15,698 bases of DNA from Planctomycetaceae bacterium (GTDB taxonomy: Bacteria; Planctomycetota; Planctomycetia; Pirellulales; Thermoguttaceae), in the NCBI GenBank assembly GCA_015062085.1, contig SUVI01000102.1:1-15698 (forward strand). Reading direction: 5' to 3'. Below, piece by piece: positions 1-8,114 of the stretch; position 1 is the stretch's first letter, and every line of letters starts with the position of its first letter. The translations under genes and the position numbers were made by a program. The notes under the pieces were generated by a model. That model was not told the origin of the DNA, made no database searches, and saw only the letters and a list, made by a program, of their open reading frames with translations.

Positions 1-169
1 TTAGGAGGCGTCTTTAGGAGGCGTCTTTAGGAGGCGTCTTTAGGAGGCGTCTTTAGGAGGCGTCTTTAGAGGGCGTCTTTAGAGGGCGTCTTTAGAGGGC
101 GTCTTTAGAGGGCGTCTTTAGAGGGCGTCTTTAGAGGGCGTCTTTAGGGGGCGTCTTTGGGGGAAGACG
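1..169. repeat. 13-bp non-coding tandem array, about 12 copies plus a decayed one
   Basis: The 13-base unit TTAGGAGGCGTCT is present five times at 1-65. It is followed by six copies of the variant TTAGAGGGCGTCT at 66-143, one copy of TTAGGGGGCGTCT at 144-156, and a decayed copy at 157-169. The array begins at the window edge, so its full length is unknown. Because 13 is not a multiple of 3 and each unit carries TAG on + and TAA on -, every frame is closed about every 39 bases, so the array is not protein-coding in any simple way. The two variants are sorted into blocks, which suggests block-wise expansion. The core AGGAGG is identical to a Shine-Dalgarno sequence. The array ends about 60 bases before the GAP1-like gene, so copy number could affect its expression (inference). 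Confidence 0.95.
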
Positions 170-231
170 GGACGCGAAAAGTGAGAATTTGACGGAATTG
201 GAAACGGAATTGGAAAAAGAGGGATGCGGAA

Positions 232-3200
232 ATGATCCACCAGTTTTATTTTACGCACTGCACGTACGCTTCATCGGCACTGGAACGGAAATCGGGTGAG
301 GTGGCGCATCATCCGATGGGGTACAGTGTGCGTTCCGCTTCGATCAAAGGAGCGGGACTGCGTGAAGTTTTCCGTCAGTTGGAACGGTGTGTTTACTACT
401 ATTTGCCTGCGGACACTCCAGCATCTGAAAAAGGGACGCTGACGGCAAAAGACGCGCCGAAACGCCTTCTTTTTCTTCCTGACGCGGATTGCGGGCCGGT
501 CCTGCTTCATTTGGCATACCGGACGCAGGACACCGCGGGCCGGATCGGCTCGTACTTTTGCCACACTCTGGCGGGGGATCCGCGTGCGCTGGCGAAAGCG
601 GTTTCTGGAAATCGGGCAGAAAAGGGGAATGCCGGGGGGCTGAACGGTAAAGATGCGGGTGGTAGTAAAGAGTTGGGCGGCAAAGATGGAGGCGCAGGAA
701 GCCCTCTGACGGCGTCCGCAGCGCTTCAGCTTTGGGGAGCGGCCGGCTGGGTGCAGGAGGATGCCGACTGGTTTCCGCATGATATTTCGGAGCTTTCTTC
801 ACTTTCGGAACTGTTTCAGAGTCGTTCGCCTGCGATCGACGAACGTGTGCTTGCGTCATTTTTACTGACGGAACCTGGGGGAGATTTTTTTGACCCGCAC
901 GGCATCATCTTGCCGCGTTGGCGCAAGATGCTCGTTTCCGAGCGTCAGCACATTTTCAAGACGGTCCTTTACGGATTCCTTTCCACGTACGACCAGACGG
1001 GTGAAACGCTTCTTTTGGCGGCTGAGCCGGAAGCCGCGGCGCTCATTTTTTATGGAGTTTGCCGTTTTTTCCCGCAGAATTTGACGCGAAACGTGAGTTT
1101 TTCGACCTACGAACCGAATCCGGAGCGTCTTTTAACGAAAATGGCTGCGGTGACGTTTCATGATCCGGAGAAAATGGATCTGAATGAGGCGGTCTATCGC
1201 GGGCGGTCTTTTGTGCTGAATACTTGGAATGGCCGAACGTCGGAATTTGACCCGCAGGCAATGACTGCGTCGTACGTCGGGCACGTTTGGAAGCAGTTCC
1301 TGGCTGGCGGAGTGCCGCAGGTCCAGCTGTTCTGCCAGACTTTCAACGGGGTCGGGATCACACGGATGACGGATCTGAAGGCGATGATGGAGGTGGAGAA
1401 CGTCTTTCATCAGATCCTCTCGGATGACGAAGCGGAGGCCGTTCCTGGCTCGAGACCGCTTCCTGCCGCCTTGAGTGAGCTTCCCCTCTCTGCGAGCCGG
1501 ATGGCGGTGACGCTTTTGAAGCGCCGTCTTGCGGAAGGGCTGACGAAGATCATGGAGCTTCCGCAGCCGGAGACGGAGGCGCGATTGAAGCGGATCGTGG
1601 GAAAAACGGGGCAGCTCCTTCTGCTTGAGCTTCTTGGGGCGGGCGGGAACCTGCCGCAGGTCCAGAAGGCGGTACTTTGGCTGACGGAGCGGCTTCCTGA
1701 GAAATTCCTCGGGCATTGGCTGAAATGTTCGTCGGCCGCCGATGAATTCAAGGCGAAGATCCTGCGTCGGAGAATGGAGAAAAATCGCGCACTGCCGTCA
1801 GGGTGTGAGTTTTTGTGGAAGTTGACGGCAGAGTCAGTCGATTTGCTTTCTGGAGCAGGAAAGGTCGGTCTGGACGCCGAAACTGTACCCGGTCCGAAAC
1901 CGCCGGTCCCCAACGCTGCGGTACTGCCTGAAATTTTCCTCAAAATGCCGTTGGAGCCTCTCTGTGACTGCTTTCGAGATCCGAAGACTGCCGATTTTCG
2001 GAAAGAGATGGTGGTCGCATGCACGCTGGGAATTTCGCGTTTCGTGGAACGGGAAGGGGCGCTGAATGAAAGGGCGCTGGAGCTGCGAAAAAAACTTGAT
2101 GCGTTCATCGCGGAGGTCCCCGAACCCATTTTTGGTGAGATCTACCGAACGTACGGCAACTGGTTCTTCCTGAATTACCCGGGTGATTCGCATTTCCTCG
2201 GCGAGAAATTTACCTGCCTTGAGGAGGAGATCTTCCGAAAAACGGCAGACATTTCCGCGAAACTGGAGATCCTGTTCGACATTCAGGACATTCTGCCGGA
2301 AAAAACGGTTCCGCGCGTGCGGCGATGGCGGGCGCTTCAGAAAGCGATGCTGCCGGTCACGACTTTTCAGGCGCAGGCGGGAAAAAAGATCCAGACTCGG
2401 GCTCTTGAGCAGGCGTGCGAGTCGATGGCGCAGTGTGCGTATGCCGTTTTGGACGACGTCCGTCTTTGGGCGGAGTGCGGCGGGCCGGCCGCTTCACAGT
2501 ACGCGAAAATCAGTAAGATCTCCAAAGTGCAGAGGAATCAGCTGGCTGAAAAGCAGATGGAACTCCTTGCCGAGCTCTGCCGGCAGTGGTACTCGGTCGA
2601 CCTGCTCCCGGTCGGGAATCGAACGCATGAGTGGATGCGGAAAAAACTGAAATTCTACTTCCAGACCCAGTCCTGGAATGCCGCGAAAATGAATCCGCTT
2701 GGAAACCAGGCGCTCATTTTGATGATCTTGGGCGGGATCGGGATCGGACTGCTGGCGGTCTTCCTTTTCTTCCTTTGCTTCATGGGGAACGGAGACGGAA
2801 GATCTGGAAGTTCGGAAAACGTTTCCGCTGCCGGTGCCTCTGCGGACCTAGAGGACGGAACGTGGGACGGCAGAGCGGTTCGCGGTGATTCGGAAGATGC
2901 TGAAGAGTCCGAAGAGTCAGAGGAGTCAGAGGAGTCAGAGGAGTCCGAGAACGGGGAACGTGCCGGTAAGTCCCGCAAAAAGAAGGGGAAAAACAGCGGA
3001 AAAGTCAGCGGAAAAGCGAATGAAAGATCCGGAGTGAATGAAACGGACGCCTCCCGGGAAAGCGCTTCGCTCGGCGAGATGCGGGGAACGGATGAGCCGG
3101 TGGAAGAGGAGTACGCGCTGGACGTAGACGACGAATTGAGCGAGCTGCGCACGGCTGAGCAGAACATGAATTCGGCTGGCGACCTTACGGCCGGCGAACT

Positions 3201-5166
3201 TACGGCGGATGGACGCACTGCGGATGGACGCACTGCGGATGGAATGGAACGCCTTGGAAATTCGCCGGCGCTGGCGGATGGAGAGACCGGTTCCGGGATC
3301 GACGCGGTAGCTTTGGCCATGGGGGCTGCGTTCCAAAAGACGCTTCCGGAAACGCTTTCTGCTTGGAATTGCGAGATGGAGAAAAACGGGCAGATGCGGC
3401 GGATCACTCTCCCCATGGTCCCGCTTCGGTTTCAAGTGGAGGAGATGCCCTACGTTTTGACGGGAGAGGCTCCCATTCGGTCAGTCGGCGGTTTTACGCA
3501 GGAGGAAATGCAGGGGCTTGCGCTGCAGGGCGGCTACGTCCTTTTTGAAGGGACTGCGTATCCGTTCGGAGCAGTTCCGGCCAGCGTTACGCCTCCGCGG
3601 AAAATGGAAACGGCGGCTGACGGAGAAGGTGCCGGGAATGCCGGGATCGGAGGAATGAACGGGAGCGCGTCAGCGGGGACCGGGAAAAAGCGCCGGAAGC
3701 ACGTTCTGAAGTCGGAGGATCTTGAGACGGTGCACGTCGAGGATGAACCCGGAGTTCGATTCCATGTGCCGGATCTGGCGAGTGCGTTGGGGGTCGAGTC
3801 CGTCGTCGTCGAGATGGGAGTGAATTCGGAAGACCAGCCGTGCCTTTTTGTGCGGGTCCAGCGCAAGGCCGCGGATGCTGGCGAGAGGCAGAAGCGAAGT
3901 CAGATCGAAGAGGAGGTGAAAGTCCTTGACGGGCGGATCGAAGAGCTGCAGCGCGTCGTGACGCTTTGCGAAAAGGAACTGAAGAAAGGGGTACGCAATG
4001 AGGCGCTCCTCAACGCTTTTCGTGAATTGGCGGCGTTCGTCGGCAAACGGACTGCGCTGACGATCCCTGCGGTGGAGGATCCCTCGGACGGTACGCAGGT
4101 CGAGCGTGCGCGAACGGCGAGGGAGCGGGTCTTTAGTGAGGAGATCCCGAAACTTTTGAAGTTAGGGCGTGAACGGCTGGAACGTTTCGCTGGCGAGAGG
4201 ATGGAGCTCTTGGCCGGTCTGCCGTCGGAAAATGGATGGACGCCGACGGAGATGCGGATCGTTGAGCGGCTCCAGGGGAAAATGGACCGCGGGATGGAAA
4301 AGACGCTGATCTCGGCGGTCTTCTCCGGGAATTTCCTTTTCCATGTGCCGTTTCCGCCGCGTGTGCAGGCTCTTTTAGAGACGGCAGGAAAAGGAACTTC
4401 GGGGAACCGTGCGGGCTTGAATGCTCCGGAAGACGGCGCGGATGATGTGTTTGCGGAAAACGCAGTTTCGGATCCTTTCGGAGAGTCTTCCAGGATCCCG
4501 TCGACGGGGATCCAGCCATTCCCGCTCACGCAGGATGAACTCGGGACGCAGATCCGCGTTCTGTCTGAGGGAAAAGATTTTTCGGTGAAGACCGACGTCA
4601 AGAAAGCTCCGAACCTGCGTCTTGGTGTCGCGGGGATGGTGAGTGTCCGCTTTCTCGCGAATTTCGGAAAGAAAAACGGAGCCTCCGAGTTTGCCGTGAC
4701 GGCGCAGGTCCGCCAGTTTATCCGGACGAAAAAACTACCCGTCGTGCAGCTTTACCCGGAATTGCCGGATGAAGGGGCTGAGATCGAGATCCTGCGGGAG
4801 ACGGAGTACGTGCTCGTTTCCTTCCAGCTCCAGCCCAAGGAGACGCTCGGGCGTGCCGGGGCGCCGATCTACGTGACGCCGTACTATCAGATCCGGATCG
4901 GGGATGATGACGCAGACGCAGATGGCGATGCCGGCGCAGATGGCGATGCAGGCGCAGATGGCGATGCAGGCGCAGATGGCGGCAGTGTGACACGCTCTGC
5001 CGGTACGCGGAAGGCGGAGGGCCGGAAGATCCTCTTGAATTTCCGTCTTGAGAATGACGCGGTGAAGCGGATCCTGCAGGAAAACCGGAAAAGTGCGTCG
5101 GACTCTGGTGCGGAAGTCAAAACGGATGCCGCAAAATCGCGAAAGCGCCAGTCCTCTTCGAGTTGA
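232..5166 (+). CDS. Large single-pass membrane protein with an N-terminal GAP1-N2-like domain
   Basis: The product has 1644 residues. Residues 1-120 resemble the GAP1-N2 family (GTPase-associated protein 1, N-terminal type 2): HQFYFTH at 3-9, GYSVRSAS at 30-37 and GRIGSYFCHTLAG at 103-115. NLTRNVSFSTYEPNP at 283-297 matches the conserved Thr-Phe-Ser-Thr-Tyr stretch of the following GAP1 region. A Gly/Lys-rich insert lies at about 129-158. One hydrophobic segment, about 827-851, should span the membrane. After it comes a disordered stretch with five Glu-Glu-Ser triplets (891-905), a Lys-rich patch and Ala-Asp-Gly-Arg-Thr repeats. A probable coiled coil lies at 1223-1253, and Asp/Gly/Ala repeats lie near the C terminus (1563-1584). 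Function is unknown; GAP1 proteins are associated by genome context with GTPases in predicted conflict systems. The ATG at 232 has AGAGGG at 219-223 as a ribosome site. The C-terminal half matches no family I recognise. Confidence 0.85.
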   Translation: MIHQFYFTHCTYASSALERKSGEVAHHPMGYSVRSASIKGAGLREVFRQLERCVYYYLPADTPASEKGTLTAKDAPKRLLFLPDADCGPVLLHLAYRTQDTAGRIGSYFCHTLAGDPRALAKAVSGNRAEKGNAGGLNGKDAGGSKELGGKDGGAGSPLTASAALQLWGAAGWVQEDADWFPHDISELSSLSELFQSRSPAIDERVLASFLLTEPGGDFFDPHGIILPRWRKMLVSERQHIFKTVLYGFLSTYDQTGETLLLAAEPEAAALIFYGVCRFFPQNLTRNVSFSTYEPNPERLLTKMAAVTFHDPEKMDLNEAVYRGRSFVLNTWNGRTSEFDPQAMTASYVGHVWKQFLAGGVPQVQLFCQTFNGVGITRMTDLKAMMEVENVFHQILSDDEAEAVPGSRPLPAALSELPLSASRMAVTLLKRRLAEGLTKIMELPQPETEARLKRIVGKTGQLLLLELLGAGGNLPQVQKAVLWLTERLPEKFLGHWLKCSSAADEFKAKILRRRMEKNRALPSGCEFLWKLTAESVDLLSGAGKVGLDAETVPGPKPPVPNAAVLPEIFLKMPLEPLCDCFRDPKTADFRKEMVVACTLGISRFVEREGALNERALELRKKLDAFIAEVPEPIFGEIYRTYGNWFFLNYPGDSHFLGEKFTCLEEEIFRKTADISAKLEILFDIQDILPEKTVPRVRRWRALQKAMLPVTTFQAQAGKKIQTRALEQACESMAQCAYAVLDDVRLWAECGGPAASQYAKISKISKVQRNQLAEKQMELLAELCRQWYSVDLLPVGNRTHEWMRKKLKFYFQTQSWNAAKMNPLGNQALILMILGGIGIGLLAVFLFFLCFMGNGDGRSGSSENVSAAGASADLEDGTWDGRAVRGDSEDAEESEESEESEESEESENGERAGKSRKKKGKNSGKVSGKANERSGVNETDASRESASLGEMRGTDEPVEEEYALDVDDELSELRTAEQNMNSAGDLTAGELTADGRTADGRTADGMERLGNSPALADGETGSGIDAVALAMGAAFQKTLPETLSAWNCEMEKNGQMRRITLPMVPLRFQVEEMPYVLTGEAPIRSVGGFTQEEMQGLALQGGYVLFEGTAYPFGAVPASVTPPRKMETAADGEGAGNAGIGGMNGSASAGTGKKRRKHVLKSEDLETVHVEDEPGVRFHVPDLASALGVESVVVEMGVNSEDQPCLFVRVQRKAADAGERQKRSQIEEEVKVLDGRIEELQRVVTLCEKELKKGVRNEALLNAFRELAAFVGKRTALTIPAVEDPSDGTQVERARTARERVFSEEIPKLLKLGRERLERFAGERMELLAGLPSENGWTPTEMRIVERLQGKMDRGMEKTLISAVFSGNFLFHVPFPPRVQALLETAGKGTSGNRAGLNAPEDGADDVFAENAVSDPFGESSRIPSTGIQPFPLTQDELGTQIRVLSEGKDFSVKTDVKKAPNLRLGVAGMVSVRFLANFGKKNGASEFAVTAQVRQFIRTKKLPVVQLYPELPDEGAEIEILRETEYVLVSFQLQPKETLGRAGAPIYVTPYYQIRIGDDDADADGDAGADGDAGADGDAGADGGSVTRSAGTRKAEGRKILLNFRLENDAVKRILQENRKSASDSGAEVKTDAAKSRKRQSSSS
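2902..2946 (+). repeat. 9-bp in-frame repeat (Glu-Glu-Ser) x5
   Basis: Five 9-base units of the form GARGAGTCM encode five Glu-Glu-Ser triplets (residues 891-905 of the GAP1-like protein), just after its membrane segment. Units 3 and 4 are identical and the others differ at one or two silent positions. The acidic, serine-rich run is probably disordered and could be phosphorylated; a PP2C-like phosphatase is encoded in the same cluster (inference). Confidence 0.9.
3205..3243 (+). repeat. 15-bp in-frame repeat (Ala-Asp-Gly-Arg-Thr) x2.6
   Basis: The 15-base unit GCGGATGGACGCACT occurs twice exactly (3205-3219 and 3220-3234), followed by the first nine bases of a third copy. It lies in the low-complexity region after the membrane segment of the GAP1-like protein. 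The copies are identical at the DNA level, which points to recent duplication. Confidence 0.9.
4918..4983 (+). repeat. 18-bp in-frame repeat (Ala-Asp-Gly-Asp-Ala-Gly) x3.7
   Basis: The 18-base unit GCAGATGGCGATGCAGGC is present at 4918-4935 (one silent change), 4936-4953 and 4954-4971, then as a shortened copy at 4972-4983. It encodes an Asp/Gly/Ala spacer at residues 1563-1584 of the GAP1-like protein, interrupting what otherwise looks like a folded beta-rich C-terminal region. Confidence 0.92.
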
Positions 5167-5242
5167 GAGCTGCCGGAATCGTGACACCAAAACAGAAATT
5201 CAGGAAATCGTGAGATCGATCCTTTAATCAACGAAATAGACC

Positions 5243-6862
5243 ATGAAAAATCGAACACTTTTTTTGCTTTTGCTGGCACTTTGCCCGCTTGCGGGACTGA
5301 CGTTCCTTTCGCTGTGGGATTTTTTCAAAGTTCCGCCGCGATCCACCCCGGATGATTCGGCTCTGCTTCAGTCGATCTCGGTGAATTCGATGACGCGCCA
5401 GGAAGATGTGAAGACCGTGGAAGCACTTGGCGAGGGGCTGACGGAAGTGCACTTGATCCTGCCTCTGGATCTTGGGAACTCGAAATTTCTCGGCAACATG
5501 GTCCGGTACGGGGAGTTTGGAGAAGATTTAGCGTACCTGAAGAGCTGGAATGCGGTCCTCGGCAATCTTTCGGACACGCTCCAGCCGATCCGAAAGGTAA
5601 CTTCCAAAAGTCTTGCGGACGCAGAAGACGTGACTCGCGAGACGCTTGAGACTTCGGACGGCGCCTCGAAAAGTCTGCAGAAAGCGCGGGATCGGATGCG
5701 CCGCTATGGTCGTGAGCTTTCGTCGTCTCTGGACTCCTTTTGTGAGAAAAATCCAGATTCCCAGCTGGCTTCCAATGCGGCCAACTATCGAATGAAACTT
5801 GAAGAGATGGTCTCTCTGGTCTCGTCGCGGATCGAGCGTGCGCGGGACGTCCACAAACTGAAAGTTTCGTTCCTTGAAGCGGAGGAGCTTCTTGCGGATG
5901 GAAAGCACATGGAGGCGTTTCGGCTTTGCAGCAAGATCCGGAGCAGTGAACTTCTAGATGACGCTTTTCGCCGCACGGTCACGGAGACGGGGTACGAAGC
6001 ACGGACGCGCAGTGCGCTGACGGAACTGGATGAGATCGAGCAGTCTGCAGACAGCCTGGAGCGGAAAATGGAGAACATTCTGGTCCTGAACCAGAAGGTG
6101 AAGGATGCCGGGAAGGGATTGGAGAAAGAGACGCTGGAAGAGCTTGGCGGCGGCTACCAGGAGAAAATGTCTGCTTTGCTGGTCCGTTTCATTGAGGAAT
6201 CGTCGTTGGAGGAGATACGCCAGGCGATGGATCTGCTTGCGAAGACGCCGCCTTCTGCATTTTCCGCATCACTGAAGGAGGCCGGCGAGATCCTCCTGAA
6301 GGTGAACGAGATGGAAAAGAAAATGCGTGAAGGGACGGGAAGCTCGGAGCGGTTTGAACTGGCGGATGGACTTCGGGAGGAGCTGCGTACGATCCTCATG
6401 ACGATCCTAGCGGAACGTCTTCCGGCGGATGTGACCGCGAACGAAAAGGTCCAGGAAGCTGAAATGCGTGACGGACGCATCCTTACTGGATACTTTAAGG
6501 AGGTACGGGAAAACGGAAAAACGGCAGGCTTCAAAATTTATGCCTCGTACGAAGAGTTCCAGAATCCGACTTCATCAAAGGGGACGACCTCCGTCGATGA
6601 GTTCCTCACGCTGCCGGGGAAATCGCTGGAGGCGCGGTGTGTGGAAGAGTACCTGCAGGCGCGGGAGAAACTTTTGAACGACCCAGTCAAACGCTCAGCC
6701 TGGAATGAATTTTTGGGAACGTGCGAGCGGATGGCCAAAGACTTGGAAAGATGGGAAGAAAAGGCGGGAGTGAAGCCGATCTTTTCGATCCGGAAACCAA
6801 CTGCGATCGCGAAGGGGGTGCTCAAAGACGAAAACTGGAGCATTTGGGAAGATATTTTTTGA
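5243..6862 (+). CDS. Membrane-anchored helical (coiled-coil-like) protein, function unknown
   Basis: This 539-residue product matches no family I recognise. Residues 1-4 are basic, and about 6-24 form a hydrophobic helix, so it is probably an N-terminal signal anchor. A cysteine at 14 is preceded by Ala-Leu, which does not make a proper lipobox, so a lipoprotein is unlikely. From about residue 80 to 380 the sequence is rich in Glu, Lys, Leu and Arg with heptad-like spacing and almost no beta-forming stretches, consistent with long helices or coiled coils. The last 150 residues have a short beta-like patch (DGRILTGYFKEV and GFKIYASYEEF) and then more helix. The start at 5243 lies 76 bases after the GAP1-like gene, on the same strand. 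Its place between the GAP1-like and vWA genes suggests a structural or membrane-tethering partner of that complex (inference). Confidence 0.85.
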   Translation: MKNRTLFLLLLALCPLAGLTFLSLWDFFKVPPRSTPDDSALLQSISVNSMTRQEDVKTVEALGEGLTEVHLILPLDLGNSKFLGNMVRYGEFGEDLAYLKSWNAVLGNLSDTLQPIRKVTSKSLADAEDVTRETLETSDGASKSLQKARDRMRRYGRELSSSLDSFCEKNPDSQLASNAANYRMKLEEMVSLVSSRIERARDVHKLKVSFLEAEELLADGKHMEAFRLCSKIRSSELLDDAFRRTVTETGYEARTRSALTELDEIEQSADSLERKMENILVLNQKVKDAGKGLEKETLEELGGGYQEKMSALLVRFIEESSLEEIRQAMDLLAKTPPSAFSASLKEAGEILLKVNEMEKKMREGTGSSERFELADGLREELRTILMTILAERLPADVTANEKVQEAEMRDGRILTGYFKEVRENGKTAGFKIYASYEEFQNPTSSKGTTSVDEFLTLPGKSLEARCVEEYLQAREKLLNDPVKRSAWNEFLGTCERMAKDLERWEEKAGVKPIFSIRKPTAIAKGVLKDENWSIWEDIF

Positions 6863-7073
6863 CTCGGGTGCAAAGTTGACGGGAAATCGCAAACGGCCTA
6901 GGAACCCAAGCGGTTTCAAGCAGAGGGGTTGGGCAAAAAAAGCCGGCCGCAGTTCCAAAAATGAAGCACTCGCACCGTTTTTTACGATAGAGTGGAAATC
7001 CTGAACTGGGGTTTTGTTTGAGATTATAGAAAAAAGTAGAAAATTTAAAGAATTTCCAGGCGAAAACTTTGAA

Positions 7074-7079
7074 AAGGAG
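7074..7079 (+). promoter_or_regulatory. Ribosome binding site that fixes the vWA gene start
   Basis: AAGGAG at 7074-7079 lies seven bases before the ATG at 7087. An in-frame TTG at 7069 overlaps the upstream side of this site and would leave no site of its own, so the ATG at 7087 is the better start. Confidence 0.8.
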
Positions 7080-7086
7080 TGACCAA

Positions 7087-7944
7087 ATGGCATACTCACA
7101 GGAAATCAGTCGGCACAATAAAGCATGCTTTCTTTTCCTTCTCGACCAGTCGTATTCGATGGAGGAGCCGCTGGGAGCGTCGCAGAATCGGAAGTGCGAT
7201 GAGCTTGCTTCGGCACTGAACGGCTGGCTGCAGAACATGGCGATCCGTGCCAGCGGCGATTCCGGGATCAAAGATTGGATGGACATTGGGGTTTTTGGTT
7301 ACCGGACGGACCAGGTGGGGAATCCGATCATCGAATCTGCGCTTCGGGGACCGTTGGCCGGTCGGTCGATCGTGTCTATTACCGATATTGGGATGAATCC
7401 GATCCGGATCGATCAGCGAATGCAGGTCATTCCGGATGAGGAGACCGGCGAAGTCATTCAGATTCCCTGTGAGGTACCGGTTTGGGTCGATCCTGTGGCG
7501 GAAGGCGGGACGCCGATGTGTCACATGTTCTATCATGCCCACGAACTGCTTTCAGTTTGGATCCAAGAGCATCCGTACAGTTTTCCCCCGATCGTGGTGC
7601 ACATTACGGACGGGGAGTCGCAGGACGGCGATCCTGTGCCGTATGCGCGTGCTCTCACGAATCTCGCGACCAATGATGGGAACGTCCTGCTGTTCAACTG
7701 CCATTTGTCGATGGCTGCGAACGACTCCTTCATGTTTCCTGCGGCACCTACCGGATTCCCGGATCAGCTGGCGTACAATTTGTTTGAAATGTCGAGCGTC
7801 TTGCCGGAAACGTTCTACCAGCACGCTGTGATGGAGGGGTTCCCGCTGCAGCCCGGCGCTCGCGGTATGGCCTTCAACGCGGACATGGTCTGCCTGATCC
7901 AGTTCCTCAATATGGGTACGCAGGCGGCGCCTGGGCTCCGTTAA
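7087..7944 (+). CDS. vWA domain protein with intact MIDAS metal site
   Basis: The product has 285 residues and is almost entirely one von Willebrand factor A domain, without signal peptide or membrane segment. The metal-ion-dependent adhesion site is complete: the Asp-x-Ser-x-Ser motif at D20, S22 and S24 (LLDQSYSM), a Thr at 142 (GGTPM), and the Asp of HITDGES at D175. vWA domains of this kind bind a divalent metal and use it to hold partner proteins. The layout resembles the TerY-like vWA proteins found beside PP2C phosphatases in bacterial signalling clusters. Here it stands between the membrane-anchored helical protein and a second vWA-like gene. Its C-terminal part (FPAAPTGFPDQLAYNLFEMS, then PLQPGARGMAFNADM) is clearly homologous to that neighbour. 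It is probably the metal-binding, interaction-competent member of the set. Confidence 0.9.
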   Translation: MAYSQEISRHNKACFLFLLDQSYSMEEPLGASQNRKCDELASALNGWLQNMAIRASGDSGIKDWMDIGVFGYRTDQVGNPIIESALRGPLAGRSIVSITDIGMNPIRIDQRMQVIPDEETGEVIQIPCEVPVWVDPVAEGGTPMCHMFYHAHELLSVWIQEHPYSFPPIVVHITDGESQDGDPVPYARALTNLATNDGNVLLFNCHLSMAANDSFMFPAAPTGFPDQLAYNLFEMSSVLPETFYQHAVMEGFPLQPGARGMAFNADMVCLIQFLNMGTQAAPGLR

Positions 7945-8114
7945 AAACGCAGTTCTGCGTGCAGGATCACGTTTGCGCAGAGTTCCGGAGTTCCAGAGTG
8001 CCGGTGATCGGAGTGGATCTTAGAGCTTCGGTCAGTGAACGGTTTTCTGGTCGGGGGCGGGACCGGAACTGGGGGAAATGAACGAGTTTGAGTTTTCAGA
8101 ATACGTAAGGAATC

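Noticed and set aside
1..169. Possible CRISPR array
   Set aside because: Units are 13 bases and directly adjacent with no spacers, so it is a simple tandem repeat.
189..194. TTGACG as a -35 box ahead of the GAP1-like gene
   Set aside because: No -10-like hexamer lies 15-19 bases downstream; the sequence there is GGAAAAAG-like.
2655..3416. Long - strand ORF (253 codons), Ser/Pro-rich, opposite the low-complexity part of the GAP1-like gene
   Set aside because: It is the antisense reading of the Glu/Ser and Ala/Asp/Gly repeats. The + frame is continuous with a recognisable domain upstream and a membrane segment.
5243..5300. Lipoprotein signal peptide on the helical protein (Cys14)
   Set aside because: The residues before the Cys are Leu-Ala-Leu; a Gly, Ala or Ser is expected directly before the lipobox Cys. 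A signal anchor fits better.
7001..7029. CTGAAC with TTATAG as a promoter for the vWA gene
   Set aside because: The -35 matches only three of six consensus positions, too weak to support in an A/T-rich gap.
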